Source: Bordetella parapertussis
GTDB lineage: Bacteria; Pseudomonadota; Gammaproteobacteria; Burkholderiales; Burkholderiaceae
Direction of reading: 5' to 3'
NCBI GenBank assembly: GCA_945901665.1
Contig: CAMDLJ010000010.1
Location: forward strand, 1 to 18,355
DNA length: 18,355 nucleotides
Shown here: positions 6,995 through 15,875 of the stretch, one piece after another
How positions within the stretch are numbered: position 1 is the stretch's first letter
Layout of the letters: each line of letters opens with the position of its first letter
Position numbers and translations under genes: made by a program
The notes under the pieces: model-generated
Told to the model about the DNA's origin: nothing
The model's database searches: none
Seen by the model: the letters and a program-made list of their open reading frames with translations, nothing else

Positions 6995-7762
6995 TCAGGG
7001 CATGGCTTCATCAGCCAACCGCAACATGGCTGGAGACAAATGGTTCAGTTGCGCCACAAACCCATTGGCTTTGCGAATGGGCTGGGGTGAATCACCCTTG
7101 ATCAATACCCGCAAGCCCGCTTGGACACTGTCAATCAGTGGCAACTCCACATGCGGCTGAATCAAAGAAGCCAATCCTGCCAATCCTGCACCGCCCAAAA
7201 TAATTGAACGAACACCAGGCAAGGAGGCTGCATGGCATGCCTGCGTCAGGCATTCGATGGCCATTGCAGTGTCGGCCTGCAACATGGCCCCCGTGGGTGT
7301 CACAGTTTCAATGTGCAACAGTGCATCCCCAAAACCCAAGGTCAAGGCCAAGCGCTGCAACATGGGTTTCCAGCGCAGGCCACCCGTGACAATGGCAAAA
7401 GAACCCAGCTGCGAAGCCTCGATGAATGAGGCCTCTGCCAAACCAGTGACTTTGCAGGCGCTGGACTCGCGCAGAGCGAATAAACCAGGGTCACCAAAGC
7501 AGCCTATCAGCACACCATCGGGGGCTCTGTGCTCGGACAGATAGTCTGCCCATGTTTCCAATAAGGCGCCAGCTGCCACGGCATGGCTCGCTTCGCAAGC
7601 GATGTATCTGGCGCCTTTGCTGACAGTTCGAACATCTAAACCAAACCCAACTGGCAGCAAGGGCAGCAGGTTTTCATACAACTTCAGTGTTGTTTCTTCA
7701 CTGGTATTGGGATTGATCAACAGCAATTGGTGTTTTACAGCCATTTCGGTGGTGTCAGACAT
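6995..7762 (-). CDS. Asp/Glu/hydantoin racemase family protein
   Basis: This encodes a 255-residue cytoplasmic protein of the hydantoin/allantoin racemase branch of the Asp/Glu racemase superfamily. Recognisable parts are LLLINPNTS at 13-21, IGCFGDPGL at 86-94 carrying the first catalytic-type cysteine (Cys88), the AIVTGG segment near 123-128, and ILGGAGLAGL at 188-197. In active hydantoin racemases the last motif normally has a second cysteine (LGCAGM), but here that position is Gly191. It may therefore be a related isomerase or lyase, or no racemase at all. The start ATG at 7762 has a GGGGA-type ribosome binding site upstream. It begins 36 bp after tssA on the same strand and could be co-transcribed with the T6SS genes, although its function would fit the nearby catabolic block equally well. 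Confidence 0.82.
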   Translation of the reverse strand: MSDTTEMAVKHQLLLINPNTSEETTLKLYENLLPLLPVGFGLDVRTVSKGARYIACEASHAVAAGALLETWADYLSEHRAPDGVLIGCFGDPGLFALRESSACKVTGLAEASFIEASQLGSFAIVTGGLRWKPMLQRLALTLGFGDALLHIETVTPTGAMLQADTAMAIECLTQACHAASLPGVRSIILGGAGLAGLASLIQPHVELPLIDSVQAGLRVLIKGDSPQPIRKANGFVAQLNHLSPAMLRLADEAMP

Positions 7763-7776
7763 GAATGATCCCCATG

Positions 7777-7788
7777 GAACACGTGTTC
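7777..7788. repeat. 12-bp perfect palindrome between tssA and the racemase gene
   Basis: The sequence GAACACGTGTTC reads the same on both strands. It lies inside the 36-bp spacer between the tssA stop and the racemase start. Its form fits a dimeric regulator's half-sites, but palindromes of this length are expected several times by chance in 18 kb, and no regulator gene is present to pair with it. Confidence 0.25.
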
Positions 7789-7798
7789 AATCTTGATC

Positions 7799-8947
7799 TT
7801 ATGGGTCGATGCCTGGGGTCGGGTCTGTATGACCAAACAAATTAGACATGCGGTTCAAGTCGCCCTCCTCTCGCATGATCTCTTTCATCAATTCTGGAAG
7901 GGGCAATCTGCCCCATCGCACCGCCTTTTGGATCAAATAAGGGGTAGGGCTGTGCGGCTCGCGTTGTTGCAAATAGTTGGCAACAGCTTCCAGGGTTGCG
8001 TAAGCTTCCTCACGTGTGCGCCATTGGCCCGATTGCCACTCGGACGATTGCAAATTCTGTTCACCTGGTTCTTGCATGGCTATATAACCTTGAGCAGTTA
8101 AGGCTTCCGTCTGGGAAGTCGACTGAGAAATCGCCGCTGAAGGGCCTTTGCCAAAAGAGGCTGTCAGCGCAGCCAACACCCGATCAAAGGCCGACAAGCA
8201 AGTCATGAGTTTGCTCAAATTGGGCGCTTCCATGGCCAGCTTTTCATCCAGAAATTTCTGTAAATTTTGCACGGTTTGTATGCATTCGCGCACTTGAGAC
8301 AGTTGCAAAAGCAAAGACTCGGCATGTGCAGGGCCTGGGGCCAGAGACAACAACTCGGCGCGACTGATGGGCTCCAATTTAAATTCAACGGATGTGTTTT
8401 CTTTTTTGGGTTGGAGAATGTCTTGGGCATGGACATCATCTGCCGTGAGCCGATCCCACTCGACCAAGGTGATTTTTGACGGACTGCGCTCCAAAATGGT
8501 CATCATCACCACGTGAATCTTCAAGCTGACCGCAAGCGATTCACTCATCCACTCGAATGGCGCTTTGCGGGCCTCAGCATCCCCATCAATGATCAGTGGA
8601 TGAATATCTTCCCAAAACGCAACGGGTAAATCGTGCATCAGTTTGAGTCCAGATGCCAAGCCCTGCAAACCATACAAACGCATCCACGCCTCGGTCAACC
8701 AGGCAACCAACTGCAAGTCTTTGGATTTTTTGGCCAAGGCTTCAAAACACTGGGTTTCAATGAATAGCCAATCGGCTTTTTTCAGAGGGCGCTCCCATTG
8801 CCGCATCGGTAAATTGGGATCGTCCTCTTCTCTGGCCAAACGTATATCGGTATAGATGGGGTCGTAGCGCAATGAGGCACCGCAAGGCGGCTCTAACACC
8901 GCGGGCAATAAGAGATCACTGAGTTTGAACAGAAAGTCAGTACTCAT
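7799..8947 (-). CDS. tssA: Type VI secretion system protein TssA (ImpA family)
   Basis: This encodes a 382-residue protein with the ImpA N-terminal domain at about residues 10-140: an early PCGASLRYD segment, then a Trp-rich helical stretch with the P-V-A-F-W-E-D-I-H-P-L motif near 108-117. The C-terminal region carries EPHSPTPYLIQKAVRWG and a LPLPELMKE helix, the conserved tail of one TssA class. TssA binds the baseplate and helps start and coordinate tail-tube and sheath growth in the cytoplasm. The start at 8947 gives the proper ImpA N-terminus, 10 bp after the tssM stop; the frame continues upstream to 9166, but that part overlaps tssM and is not TssA-like. It is the last tss gene in this operon; the next gene is the racemase. 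Confidence 0.88.
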   Translation of the reverse strand: MSTDFLFKLSDLLLPAVLEPPCGASLRYDPIYTDIRLAREEDDPNLPMRQWERPLKKADWLFIETQCFEALAKKSKDLQLVAWLTEAWMRLYGLQGLASGLKLMHDLPVAFWEDIHPLIIDGDAEARKAPFEWMSESLAVSLKIHVVMMTILERSPSKITLVEWDRLTADDVHAQDILQPKKENTSVEFKLEPISRAELLSLAPGPAHAESLLLQLSQVRECIQTVQNLQKFLDEKLAMEAPNLSKLMTCLSAFDRVLAALTASFGKGPSAAISQSTSQTEALTAQGYIAMQEPGEQNLQSSEWQSGQWRTREEAYATLEAVANYLQQREPHSPTPYLIQKAVRWGRLPLPELMKEIMREEGDLNRMSNLFGHTDPTPGIDP

Positions 8948-8957
8948 AACCTGGCCG

Positions 8958-11900
8958 TCAAGGCATTGTCCATTCTGGGGCTTTGCTTGGGAATGATGTC
9001 GGCCATGCCAGCAATGTTTTTTTACCCGCAGGGCTGATGGCCAGCCTGATGAAAACACGGGCTTGGGTTTCATTTCCCAGGGCTTTGCCATCATCGGTTT
9101 GCGCCAACAAGGGAAACTCAAACCGCAACAACTGCGCACGCCCATCCAAGCGGGCGTTGCGCTCAACCTCTCGATGGGCCGCCAGAATGCTGAATAAAGC
9201 CCAAGGGTCGGTGTAACGGTAAGTCACGGCTTTGTCCTCAATCGACATTCCCACTTGCTTGATATCGGCCTTGGGTTTCAATGGGCTGTCTTTGGCAATG
9301 CGCAAGGACAACACAATGGGCATCCCAGGCTCCCAAAAAAGAGACTTTCCAGAATCCTTTAAACGCAAGGTCTGATTGCCTGTGGAAATGGACCAATCAA
9401 TGATTCGCCCACCTTCTTTTTCATCAACGGCATTGGCCCTGAAATCAACACTGACATCGTATCCCGCAGGGGTGCCAGGTTCAGTCGGAAAAAGTGGGGC
9501 CAAAAGTTGACGCACCCGAATGAATTGTTCTTCGAATTTTTTGATATGCGTCGGATAAGCCATCAAAGATTTGGCCACACCAGTCGAAACAGGCACATCG
9601 CTCAAGGCTTTTTGGACACGATCAAAGTGGGTCAGCATAGTTGCCACATCATCTAAATCCGCAGGAGGAAAATCCAATCTGCTAGCGCCGCCAGATGAAG
9701 AGCCAGCCCCCAACGACGAGGATGCCTTGAAGGGCGAACGACCAGACAAATCACGGTTGAATAAAGTGGAAAACTGCGCCCAGGTCTGCTTGCGCTCTTG
9801 ATCTTTGAGCGCAACACATCGGCTCAACAAACCCGTTTGCAATGACTGCAAACGATCAGCAAACATGTCAAAGCTTCGCCTTGCTGTGCTGATCTTGGAC
9901 AAACGGTCAATGCAATTGGCATACTCCAAATCGTTGCCAGTATTGAGTAAGAACTGAACCAATCCACCCAATGAACTGGTTGGGCTTTTCAACTTGTTTC
10001 GTGCAACATCAGCACTCAAGCCGACCCACTTTTGCACCAACGGGTGATTGGGTTGCAAACTGCTCAAAATTTGCAACAAAGGTTCTGCTTCCTTGGTCGC
10101 ATTTTCAATATAGGCCACTTGTTGCGCCACATAGGCCGCCAAACCGGTCGCATCAGAAGCTTCATAAACCTGAACAAGGGGGCTACCGATGCCACTCCAT
10201 GCTTTGAACTCAGGGTCTCGGGGTAAAAATAAATTGGCCTGAAGGAAGCCGTCGTCCAACAGCTTAAGTCGGGTCATGATGTCGCGCGAAATAATGCTCT
10301 TTAGCGTAGCCGCCGCATCGGCAGAACCCAATTCGTTGAGCAATGCAACCAGACGGGCCAGGCGAGGTTGATCGGACTCTTGCAGTGAGATTTGTTGGAC
10401 AGGCCGCGAGGTTGACAACATGGCCTGTGAGGTGGACTCTAAAACCTTTGAGGCCAACGCACCGTGCAAAAAGCGGGTGGCCGGGGCCTTCAATTGCGCA
10501 GGGAACTTCAGCAAAAGATCATTTTCCAAATTTCTTTTGACATCACCATAAGAGAGCGCCTGGTCTAGCCTTTGGCGATCCCAGCTGACAGAGGGGCTGT
10601 TGGATTCCGTCAATTTTTTTGGCGTATTGTTTTTGACATAAGGCAATGCCAGCATTTTGTTCAACACCTCAGACAAAACCTGTCTATCGGGGTTAAATGT
10701 CCAGCGATTATCCTTTTCATTCCAATCTAAATTTCCGACCAGGGAGCTGGCGTTTTCATTGCCAATGCTGTCCCATTCACTCAAAAATTTAGCAAAAGAA
10801 TTGTTCAATCGCTTCAGGGCCGCATCTGTCACATCAGGCCCCAAGAGTGCATTCCCTTTGGCCACTTGCAACAGCTTGTCAAAGTTAGCGCCGAACTGCG
10901 GCGAGCGGCGTTGGATCCATACGCCTTTACCGGCTTGCAAAAAGGCTGCTTGGTCGCGCAACTGTGAAGACAGCTCGTCCCATGCCTGAATGCCCAAAGT
11001 ACCATCAAATGCAGAGGTTGTCTCTGTGCTGACTTGTGCAATCAACTCAGAATAACGCGACTCGGTATGCAACAAGTGGTTCTTCGAGAGCACCGCCTGC
11101 GTCAACTCATCAAACATCAACCCAAATGTACAACTCGCCGCCTGGCGCAATGCGGCCAAATCAACCATGCCACCGCTGGGCGCGCTCTTGCGAAAAATAT
11201 CAGCGATTTGTCCAGTGTTGCCATTGAGTTCAACACCCATTAAAACCTTGACCAAAAGCCGCAGGTCCTCGCCGTTCGCAGCTTGTGTTTTATCGGTCAA
11301 CCGGGTCAAGGCCATGACGGCCCTTTGCAGATCCTCTGCTCGCCTCACATATTGCTCCAACAAGGCGAATTCAACTTGCTCATCCATCTCCAAATCGCGC
11401 TGACCCGTGAAACTGGCTCTTTCAGTCCAAGATTTAGGCAAGCTGCAACTTGAGGTGGCAAGCAATGCACCATTGGTGCTATCGATCGGAGCACCTGTCA
11501 TTTCGGCCACTGCGGAGTTGAGACTGATTCGAATGGGATCAAATGCGGTTTTTGCGAAACCATCGGAAATGCGTTTTTGGACTTTTGAATTCAAGTCATC
11601 GACATAGGACCATGAGCCGGGCATGGGCAACGCCCATAAGGCCCCAGCATTCAAGGAATCTAGCAACCGCAAAGCACGCAATGCGCGTTCCTTGCTTTTT
11701 TGAATGTCAAACGTTTCATCTCGGCTTCTGCGCAATGCGTCTTTGGTTTCCTGGTTAAATTGTTCAATCACACCCACCAACTCACCGGACACATAATTTA
11801 TTTTGAGTGAAGCCAGCCCAAGGGCAACCAACCAGACCGCAACAAATCCACCAGTCCCCCAGCGAACAGCCGTGTGCACGGCGGGTCTGCGCAATTTTTG

Positions 11901-13052
11901 TGTGCGTGCCGACCGAACCAGACCAAGCTCTGGGAAGATTTTTTTCTCAAAAAGGTCTCTGAGAAATGCAGGTTGAAAGGCGTTTCTCACCTGATACAGG
12001 CTGTCTTCCTGCGCCAATGCATACGGCGAGTGATGGTTTCCAAGTAGAACAGCAGATTCACTGCTATCACCCGTGAGATAAAAACCACGAAACAAAAAGG
12101 GATCGTGATAAGCACTCGGGCGCATCAACTCACCCATAAACGCCTGGATGCCAGCCCTTAACTTATTGACCTCTGACGGCAGCAAAAAATATTCGGCGCA
12201 ATCTCTGTCAGGCAGTTCCAGTGCACTCAGTTCCATGCACGCTTCTGACAGCGTCATGGAAATCTCATCCATCCCTTGATCAATCCAGCGCTCTTGAAAG
12301 GGAGCTGAAAGCTCAAATGGAGAAGACCAACCCAATATGCTTCGACGCATGGGAGAAGGAAGTGCTGAGGAAAAACGTGCAAATCCTGGAATTTTTTCGC
12401 ATTCACTGACAACGATGTAGACCGGAAACTGCAGTGCAAATCGATGTTGTGCCAACCATAAACGCCTGCTCAACCCTTTGGCCATGGCCAATAGCGAAGC
12501 CAAATTTTCAGGACTCGCATCCATCAACGATGCAGCCGGCAAAGTAAACACAATCGAATCAAAAGGCCGATCCGGTCTGTAACTCCGACATAAGCCTAAA
12601 AACTCATCCCAGAGACCCTGCGCAGCCTTGCTATCAGGGTCGCCCAAGAGGCTGGATTGCAATTGGACAGCGACGCCCTTGTCATAAAAACCCCATCCAA
12701 CACCATCGACTGACGCGGAAATGGCCGAATCACTGCTCAGTGCACTTTGCAGCCCACTGGCCGACAAAGGCAAATCTTCTGGGCCTACGCCATTGATGAC
12801 CAAGGTCCAGGAGAGGTTATAGCGTTCTGATCGCTCTGCAAGATTGCTTTCGATCAACTCAACTGCACGTCGAAATGACTGTTTCAGCGAACTGATTTGT
12901 ATGGTTGGGGCAGCAGCAGAAGATGCAACGTTGGCTCCTGGTTTACCGTGCTTGATGGCCACCCGCAACAAAAAAATGATCACCAAAAAAATGACCAAGG
13001 CCAAAAGCGCGAGGGTCATAACGACCATATGTTCTGACAGAAAAGTCAACAT
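8958..13052 (-). CDS. tssM: Type VI secretion system inner-membrane protein TssM (IcmF family)
   Basis: This encodes a 1364-residue protein, slightly long for TssM, which spans the inner membrane and carries a large periplasmic domain that reaches the TssJ lipoprotein. Using the ATG at 13052, the first helix is at about residues 9-30 and the second near 396-416. Between them is the IcmF cytoplasmic region: a WDEFL segment near 148-152, FPVYIVVSECEKIPGF near 209-224, and FRGFYLTG near 321-328, which match conserved IcmF blocks. The P-loop position (about 83-100, LVINGVGPEDLPLSASG) lacks the GxxxxGK[ST] Walker A pattern, and the TKxD-like site reads SECE. The start overlaps the tssL stop in ATGTTGA, pointing to translational coupling. 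The frame is open further upstream, but only across tssL. Confidence 0.93.
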   Translation of the reverse strand: MLTFLSEHMVVMTLALLALVIFLVIIFLLRVAIKHGKPGANVASSAAAPTIQISSLKQSFRRAVELIESNLAERSERYNLSWTLVINGVGPEDLPLSASGLQSALSSDSAISASVDGVGWGFYDKGVAVQLQSSLLGDPDSKAAQGLWDEFLGLCRSYRPDRPFDSIVFTLPAASLMDASPENLASLLAMAKGLSRRLWLAQHRFALQFPVYIVVSECEKIPGFARFSSALPSPMRRSILGWSSPFELSAPFQERWIDQGMDEISMTLSEACMELSALELPDRDCAEYFLLPSEVNKLRAGIQAFMGELMRPSAYHDPFLFRGFYLTGDSSESAVLLGNHHSPYALAQEDSLYQVRNAFQPAFLRDLFEKKIFPELGLVRSARTQKLRRPAVHTAVRWGTGGFVAVWLVALGLASLKINYVSGELVGVIEQFNQETKDALRRSRDETFDIQKSKERALRALRLLDSLNAGALWALPMPGSWSYVDDLNSKVQKRISDGFAKTAFDPIRISLNSAVAEMTGAPIDSTNGALLATSSCSLPKSWTERASFTGQRDLEMDEQVEFALLEQYVRRAEDLQRAVMALTRLTDKTQAANGEDLRLLVKVLMGVELNGNTGQIADIFRKSAPSGGMVDLAALRQAASCTFGLMFDELTQAVLSKNHLLHTESRYSELIAQVSTETTSAFDGTLGIQAWDELSSQLRDQAAFLQAGKGVWIQRRSPQFGANFDKLLQVAKGNALLGPDVTDAALKRLNNSFAKFLSEWDSIGNENASSLVGNLDWNEKDNRWTFNPDRQVLSEVLNKMLALPYVKNNTPKKLTESNSPSVSWDRQRLDQALSYGDVKRNLENDLLLKFPAQLKAPATRFLHGALASKVLESTSQAMLSTSRPVQQISLQESDQPRLARLVALLNELGSADAAATLKSIISRDIMTRLKLLDDGFLQANLFLPRDPEFKAWSGIGSPLVQVYEASDATGLAAYVAQQVAYIENATKEAEPLLQILSSLQPNHPLVQKWVGLSADVARNKLKSPTSSLGGLVQFLLNTGNDLEYANCIDRLSKISTARRSFDMFADRLQSLQTGLLSRCVALKDQERKQTWAQFSTLFNRDLSGRSPFKASSSLGAGSSSGGASRLDFPPADLDDVATMLTHFDRVQKALSDVPVSTGVAKSLMAYPTHIKKFEEQFIRVRQLLAPLFPTEPGTPAGYDVSVDFRANAVDEKEGGRIIDWSISTGNQTLRLKDSGKSLFWEPGMPIVLSLRIAKDSPLKPKADIKQVGMSIEDKAVTYRYTDPWALFSILAAHREVERNARLDGRAQLLRFEFPLLAQTDDGKALGNETQARVFIRLAISPAGKKTLLAWPTSFPSKAPEWTMP

Positions 13053-13861
13053 ATGCGTCCTCTTGAGTCTGTAGACAAGAGGTTTTCTGAGGCGCTGCCC
13101 ACAGTGATGTCCAATGATTTTCTGACTGGCCAAGACTGCCATAACCAGACCAGTTCCGACACCACCAGCATGGCCGCAAAAATCAACCCATATTTAATCC
13201 ACCAACGACTTATTTTGGGGAGGCGCCGCGATGCAAAGTGAGAAAGTGTGTTGTTGTAAGGCACTTCGGACAAGCGTCTTTCCGGACCAGACAATTCAGC
13301 AGGCCGCTGAAAAATGAATTGAAAAAGATCATTTCGATAGCTTGCCAGTTTGCTCATATCAGCATCACCTCGAAATTGCCCTTTAAATCCCAAAGAAATC
13401 ACATATAAATAAAGTTTGGCCAATGGGCGCTGTGAAGGCTCTCTTGCAGATAGCAATTGATCGATTTGGATAAAAACTTGCTCGCCAGCATGGCTGGATT
13501 TGAACAGTTTTGCCTCCAGCAGTTCGTGACGCCAGTGCTCTCGGCCAGCCCAATCTGAGTTGAGCAAAATTTCATCCGCCAAGACGGCCTTGAGATAGCG
13601 CGCTTGCGACTCATACTCCATGGCAACAGCACCACCAGAGCGCCGGGCTTCCAGGGTTTGCAATTCAATGAGTTGAAGCAAATCTTTGCTCAGGGTCTGT
13701 GCAGCTTCGGGCGCATCTGTATCACTCACACGCAATATCAATTGAGATGCGCGATGCAAAACTTGGAAAAAATCCCGAAATTGAATCGAAGAAAGCTCAT
13801 CCCCACCCACAATTTGAGTGGATGGCAAGGTTTGGTGCAATGAGATGGCAGAAGTGAGCAT
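13046..13861 (-). CDS. tssL: Type VI secretion system protein TssL (DotU family)
   Basis: This encodes a 271-residue inner-membrane protein with a cytoplasmic DotU domain and one C-terminal membrane helix at about residues 222-243, the standard topology. Conserved blocks visible are FFQVLHRASQLILRV at 31-45, the A-D-E-I-L-L segment followed by W-x-x-H-E-L-L near 95-115, GEQVF near 126-130, and LYLYVISLGFKGQFRG near 150-165. It joins TssM and TssJ in the membrane complex and contacts the baseplate. There is only a short tail beyond the helix, so no peptidoglycan-binding extension. It starts 26 bp after the tssK stop and overlaps tssM by 7 nt at its end. Confidence 0.93.
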   Translation of the reverse strand: MLTSAISLHQTLPSTQIVGGDELSSIQFRDFFQVLHRASQLILRVSDTDAPEAAQTLSKDLLQLIELQTLEARRSGGAVAMEYESQARYLKAVLADEILLNSDWAGREHWRHELLEAKLFKSSHAGEQVFIQIDQLLSAREPSQRPLAKLYLYVISLGFKGQFRGDADMSKLASYRNDLFQFIFQRPAELSGPERRLSEVPYNNTLSHFASRRLPKISRWWIKYGLIFAAMLVVSELVWLWQSWPVRKSLDITVGSASENLLSTDSRGRIC

Positions 13862-13887
13862 GAAGATGTCTGTCCGACTTCAAGGGT

Positions 13888-15219
13888 TTATTTGTTGGCT
13901 TTCTCGAACAGCACAATTTCTCGGGGCCTGGGTATCAAATTTGCCTCATTCACATTGCTGATCAGCAGCGGTTGATCCGTAACAATGAAGCTCTCCCGAA
14001 GCTCTACAGAAAAGATGGTGTAGCCAGAACTGGCCCGCAAACCCAACTCTTCCACTTGATCCACTTTCTTGCGAGACACGCCCAAAACGCGTCGGTCACT
14101 CAACAACGTCCACACCGTTTGTGAGCCAATCACCGCACCATTCATCCACTGGGTCAGTTCGGCATCAGTTTGCCCACGCAATCCAATGTAGAAATGCGCT
14201 GATTTGGGCAGCCGGTCTCCAGGTAAAGAAAACACATTGCCGTCAAAGCCAAAAACCAATGGGCGCCACTCTTGACTGACCTCGGCCATCAGATCTTCAA
14301 TTTCTGCCAGCACAGGTTCAAAGGAAGCCAATGGGTCATCATGCTGCCATCGAGGCGCCTGGATAGGTACTGCACCAGGCCGCAATGTGCTCAAAACACC
14401 CAGCTGATTGCAAAGTGAAACATAGAGCAGAAAAGGGTGTGCCTCTGGGGCAGTCAGGACCGCTTGCAAACCCGCCAAAGCTTGCACCAAAGCAGAAAGT
14501 TTGTTTCGCTGCTCAAGAGCGTCCAACCTTTCCTCCAAACGAGAAGACGGTGAACTGGTGAGTTTGGCCAAAAACAAGGCCTTGATGCGCAATTGCGTGA
14601 CGATATGAACCACACTTTGCCAAATAGGGTGTTCACTTGTCAAACTCAGCAAAGGGGGCAATGTTGGCCCCAAGCCATAGACTTCATTTTCCTTTCGGAT
14701 ACACAATAACCGCATGGATTTATAAATCGAAGATGGTCTTTCGCCAGCCATCAACCACACTTTGAGTTTCATGCGTGGCAGATCAACCGGTAATGCCTCC
14801 GATACCTCGTCGTTCACAGCTGATGCATCAATGCCATGAAATCTGCTGACTTGACCCGGCGCGTTGAGAGATCGATTGATCCCCAAGGCGACATAAACAT
14901 TCAACTCCCCAACAGAAAGTGCGTCCTCCCAATCTGCCAACTGAAGCTCCAGTGGATAGCCATCTTCATGCTCAGCGTCATAAACAAAAGGAGTCCCATC
15001 AGGGAAAACAGCCGCCAAAGATTTCACACGCAGCAAACCGTTGGCCAATAAGCTTTCGTCAATATCAAAATGTTTAATCCCCCATGCCAATGCATTGGCG
15101 CTCAATGACTGCCACGCCACCAAGCTGTCAACGCGTGCGGATTCTTGTTGAAAGTGCTGGGGCGACAGCAGCATGCCTTCATGCCATTGAATGAGTGGGA
15201 GTGGCGCAGATACTGTCAT
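13888..15219 (-). CDS. tssK: Type VI secretion system baseplate protein TssK
   Basis: This 443-residue protein is of family-standard length. The N-terminus contains the signature W-H-E-G-M-L-L-S-P-Q-H-F-Q-Q at about residues 12-25. A RMKLKVWLMAG-like region follows in the middle, and the C-terminal receptor-binding domain begins around FYIGLRG. TssK is a trimeric adaptor that connects the T6SS baseplate to the TssJLM membrane complex; its shell domain resembles phage receptor-binding proteins. It starts 10 bp after tssJ ends, consistent with an operon. The sequence shows no truncation or missing block. Confidence 0.95.
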   Translation of the reverse strand: MTVSAPLPLIQWHEGMLLSPQHFQQESARVDSLVAWQSLSANALAWGIKHFDIDESLLANGLLRVKSLAAVFPDGTPFVYDAEHEDGYPLELQLADWEDALSVGELNVYVALGINRSLNAPGQVSRFHGIDASAVNDEVSEALPVDLPRMKLKVWLMAGERPSSIYKSMRLLCIRKENEVYGLGPTLPPLLSLTSEHPIWQSVVHIVTQLRIKALFLAKLTSSPSSRLEERLDALEQRNKLSALVQALAGLQAVLTAPEAHPFLLYVSLCNQLGVLSTLRPGAVPIQAPRWQHDDPLASFEPVLAEIEDLMAEVSQEWRPLVFGFDGNVFSLPGDRLPKSAHFYIGLRGQTDAELTQWMNGAVIGSQTVWTLLSDRRVLGVSRKKVDQVEELGLRASSGYTIFSVELRESFIVTDQPLLISNVNEANLIPRPREIVLFEKANK

Positions 15220-15229
15220 GGTGAGGGAT

Positions 15230-15772
15230 TCAGAATTTAGAACTTGTCAGGACCGAAGACACTTTGAAGGCTCGATTCTCCAAGGTGATCACATAGCCAG
15301 CGTCATCAAGTGGTATCCAACTTTTATGTTCGCCGGGTGTGGCGTAGTTGGCGAAAACAAACACACCCGTTGACATCAATTTTGAATAATCACTCTTATT
15401 GAGCATCACCGTTTGACCCGGAACCAACTCTAAAGAGATCACTTTCAAGGTTTCCGAAAAGGTCCGCATCGTGCCCTCTCGAGAAGAAAACCATTTCCCT
15501 GCATTGAGGTTTTGCAGAATCGTTTGAACTTCAACCGAACCAGCAAAAACAATGTCAACCGCAATGGCACTGTTGACATTCACATCGGTGCTGGCGCTCA
15601 AAACCAAGCCTGGCCATTTGGGAGCAAAAGATTTGGGACCAGCCAAACCTGGGTCGCCCTTGGATGAGGCCAAGATTGAACATGCGGAAATGCCAATCAA
15701 TGCGCCACAAATCATCAGTACCTTGAAGCAACCCGCAAGCCCATGGATAGAGGGAAAAATTTTGTACATCAT
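15230..15772 (-). CDS. tssJ: Type VI secretion lipoprotein TssJ
   Basis: This encodes a 180-residue outer-membrane lipoprotein. A signal segment (about 15-30) ends in a lipobox I-S-A-C with the lipidated cysteine at residue 31. The mature part has the small transthyretin-like beta fold expected for TssJ, with a conserved N-x-x-x-x-G (N-L-N-A-G) turn near residue 90 and a late SWIPLDDAGYVITL stretch. TssJ anchors the TssM periplasmic domain to the outer membrane. The gene starts with two consecutive ATGs (15772 and 15769), so the exact start is uncertain by one codon. It is the first tss gene of the run tssJKLMA and lies 103 bp downstream of a DAACS-like transporter on the same strand. No strong promoter or terminator was recognised in that gap. 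Confidence 0.88.
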   Translation of the reverse strand: MMYKIFPSIHGLAGCFKVLMICGALIGISACSILASSKGDPGLAGPKSFAPKWPGLVLSASTDVNVNSAIAVDIVFAGSVEVQTILQNLNAGKWFSSREGTMRTFSETLKVISLELVPGQTVMLNKSDYSKLMSTGVFVFANYATPGEHKSWIPLDDAGYVITLENRAFKVSSVLTSSKF

Positions 15773-15875
15773 GCCCAGCTAGTCTATCCTAATCAGATGA
15801 AAAAACCAATAAATAACCTGCACTTAAATTAATCACTTAAGGTTGAACATCAGGCTAAATGTGGGTTTTCTGAAC

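Noticed and set aside
8948..9166. In-frame upstream extension of tssA
   Set aside because: It lies entirely over the tssM 3' end in another frame and is not ImpA-like.
13053..13142. In-frame upstream extension of tssM
   Set aside because: It overlaps tssL coding sequence; the ATG at 13052 directly precedes the first membrane helix and overlaps the tssL stop in a typical coupling arrangement.
15773..15875. Sigma-70 or sigma-54 promoter before tssJ
   Set aside because: Only poor matches (a TAGGAT with non-ideal spacing to any -35 box, no GG-N10-GC pattern that fits) were found, so no promoter is called.
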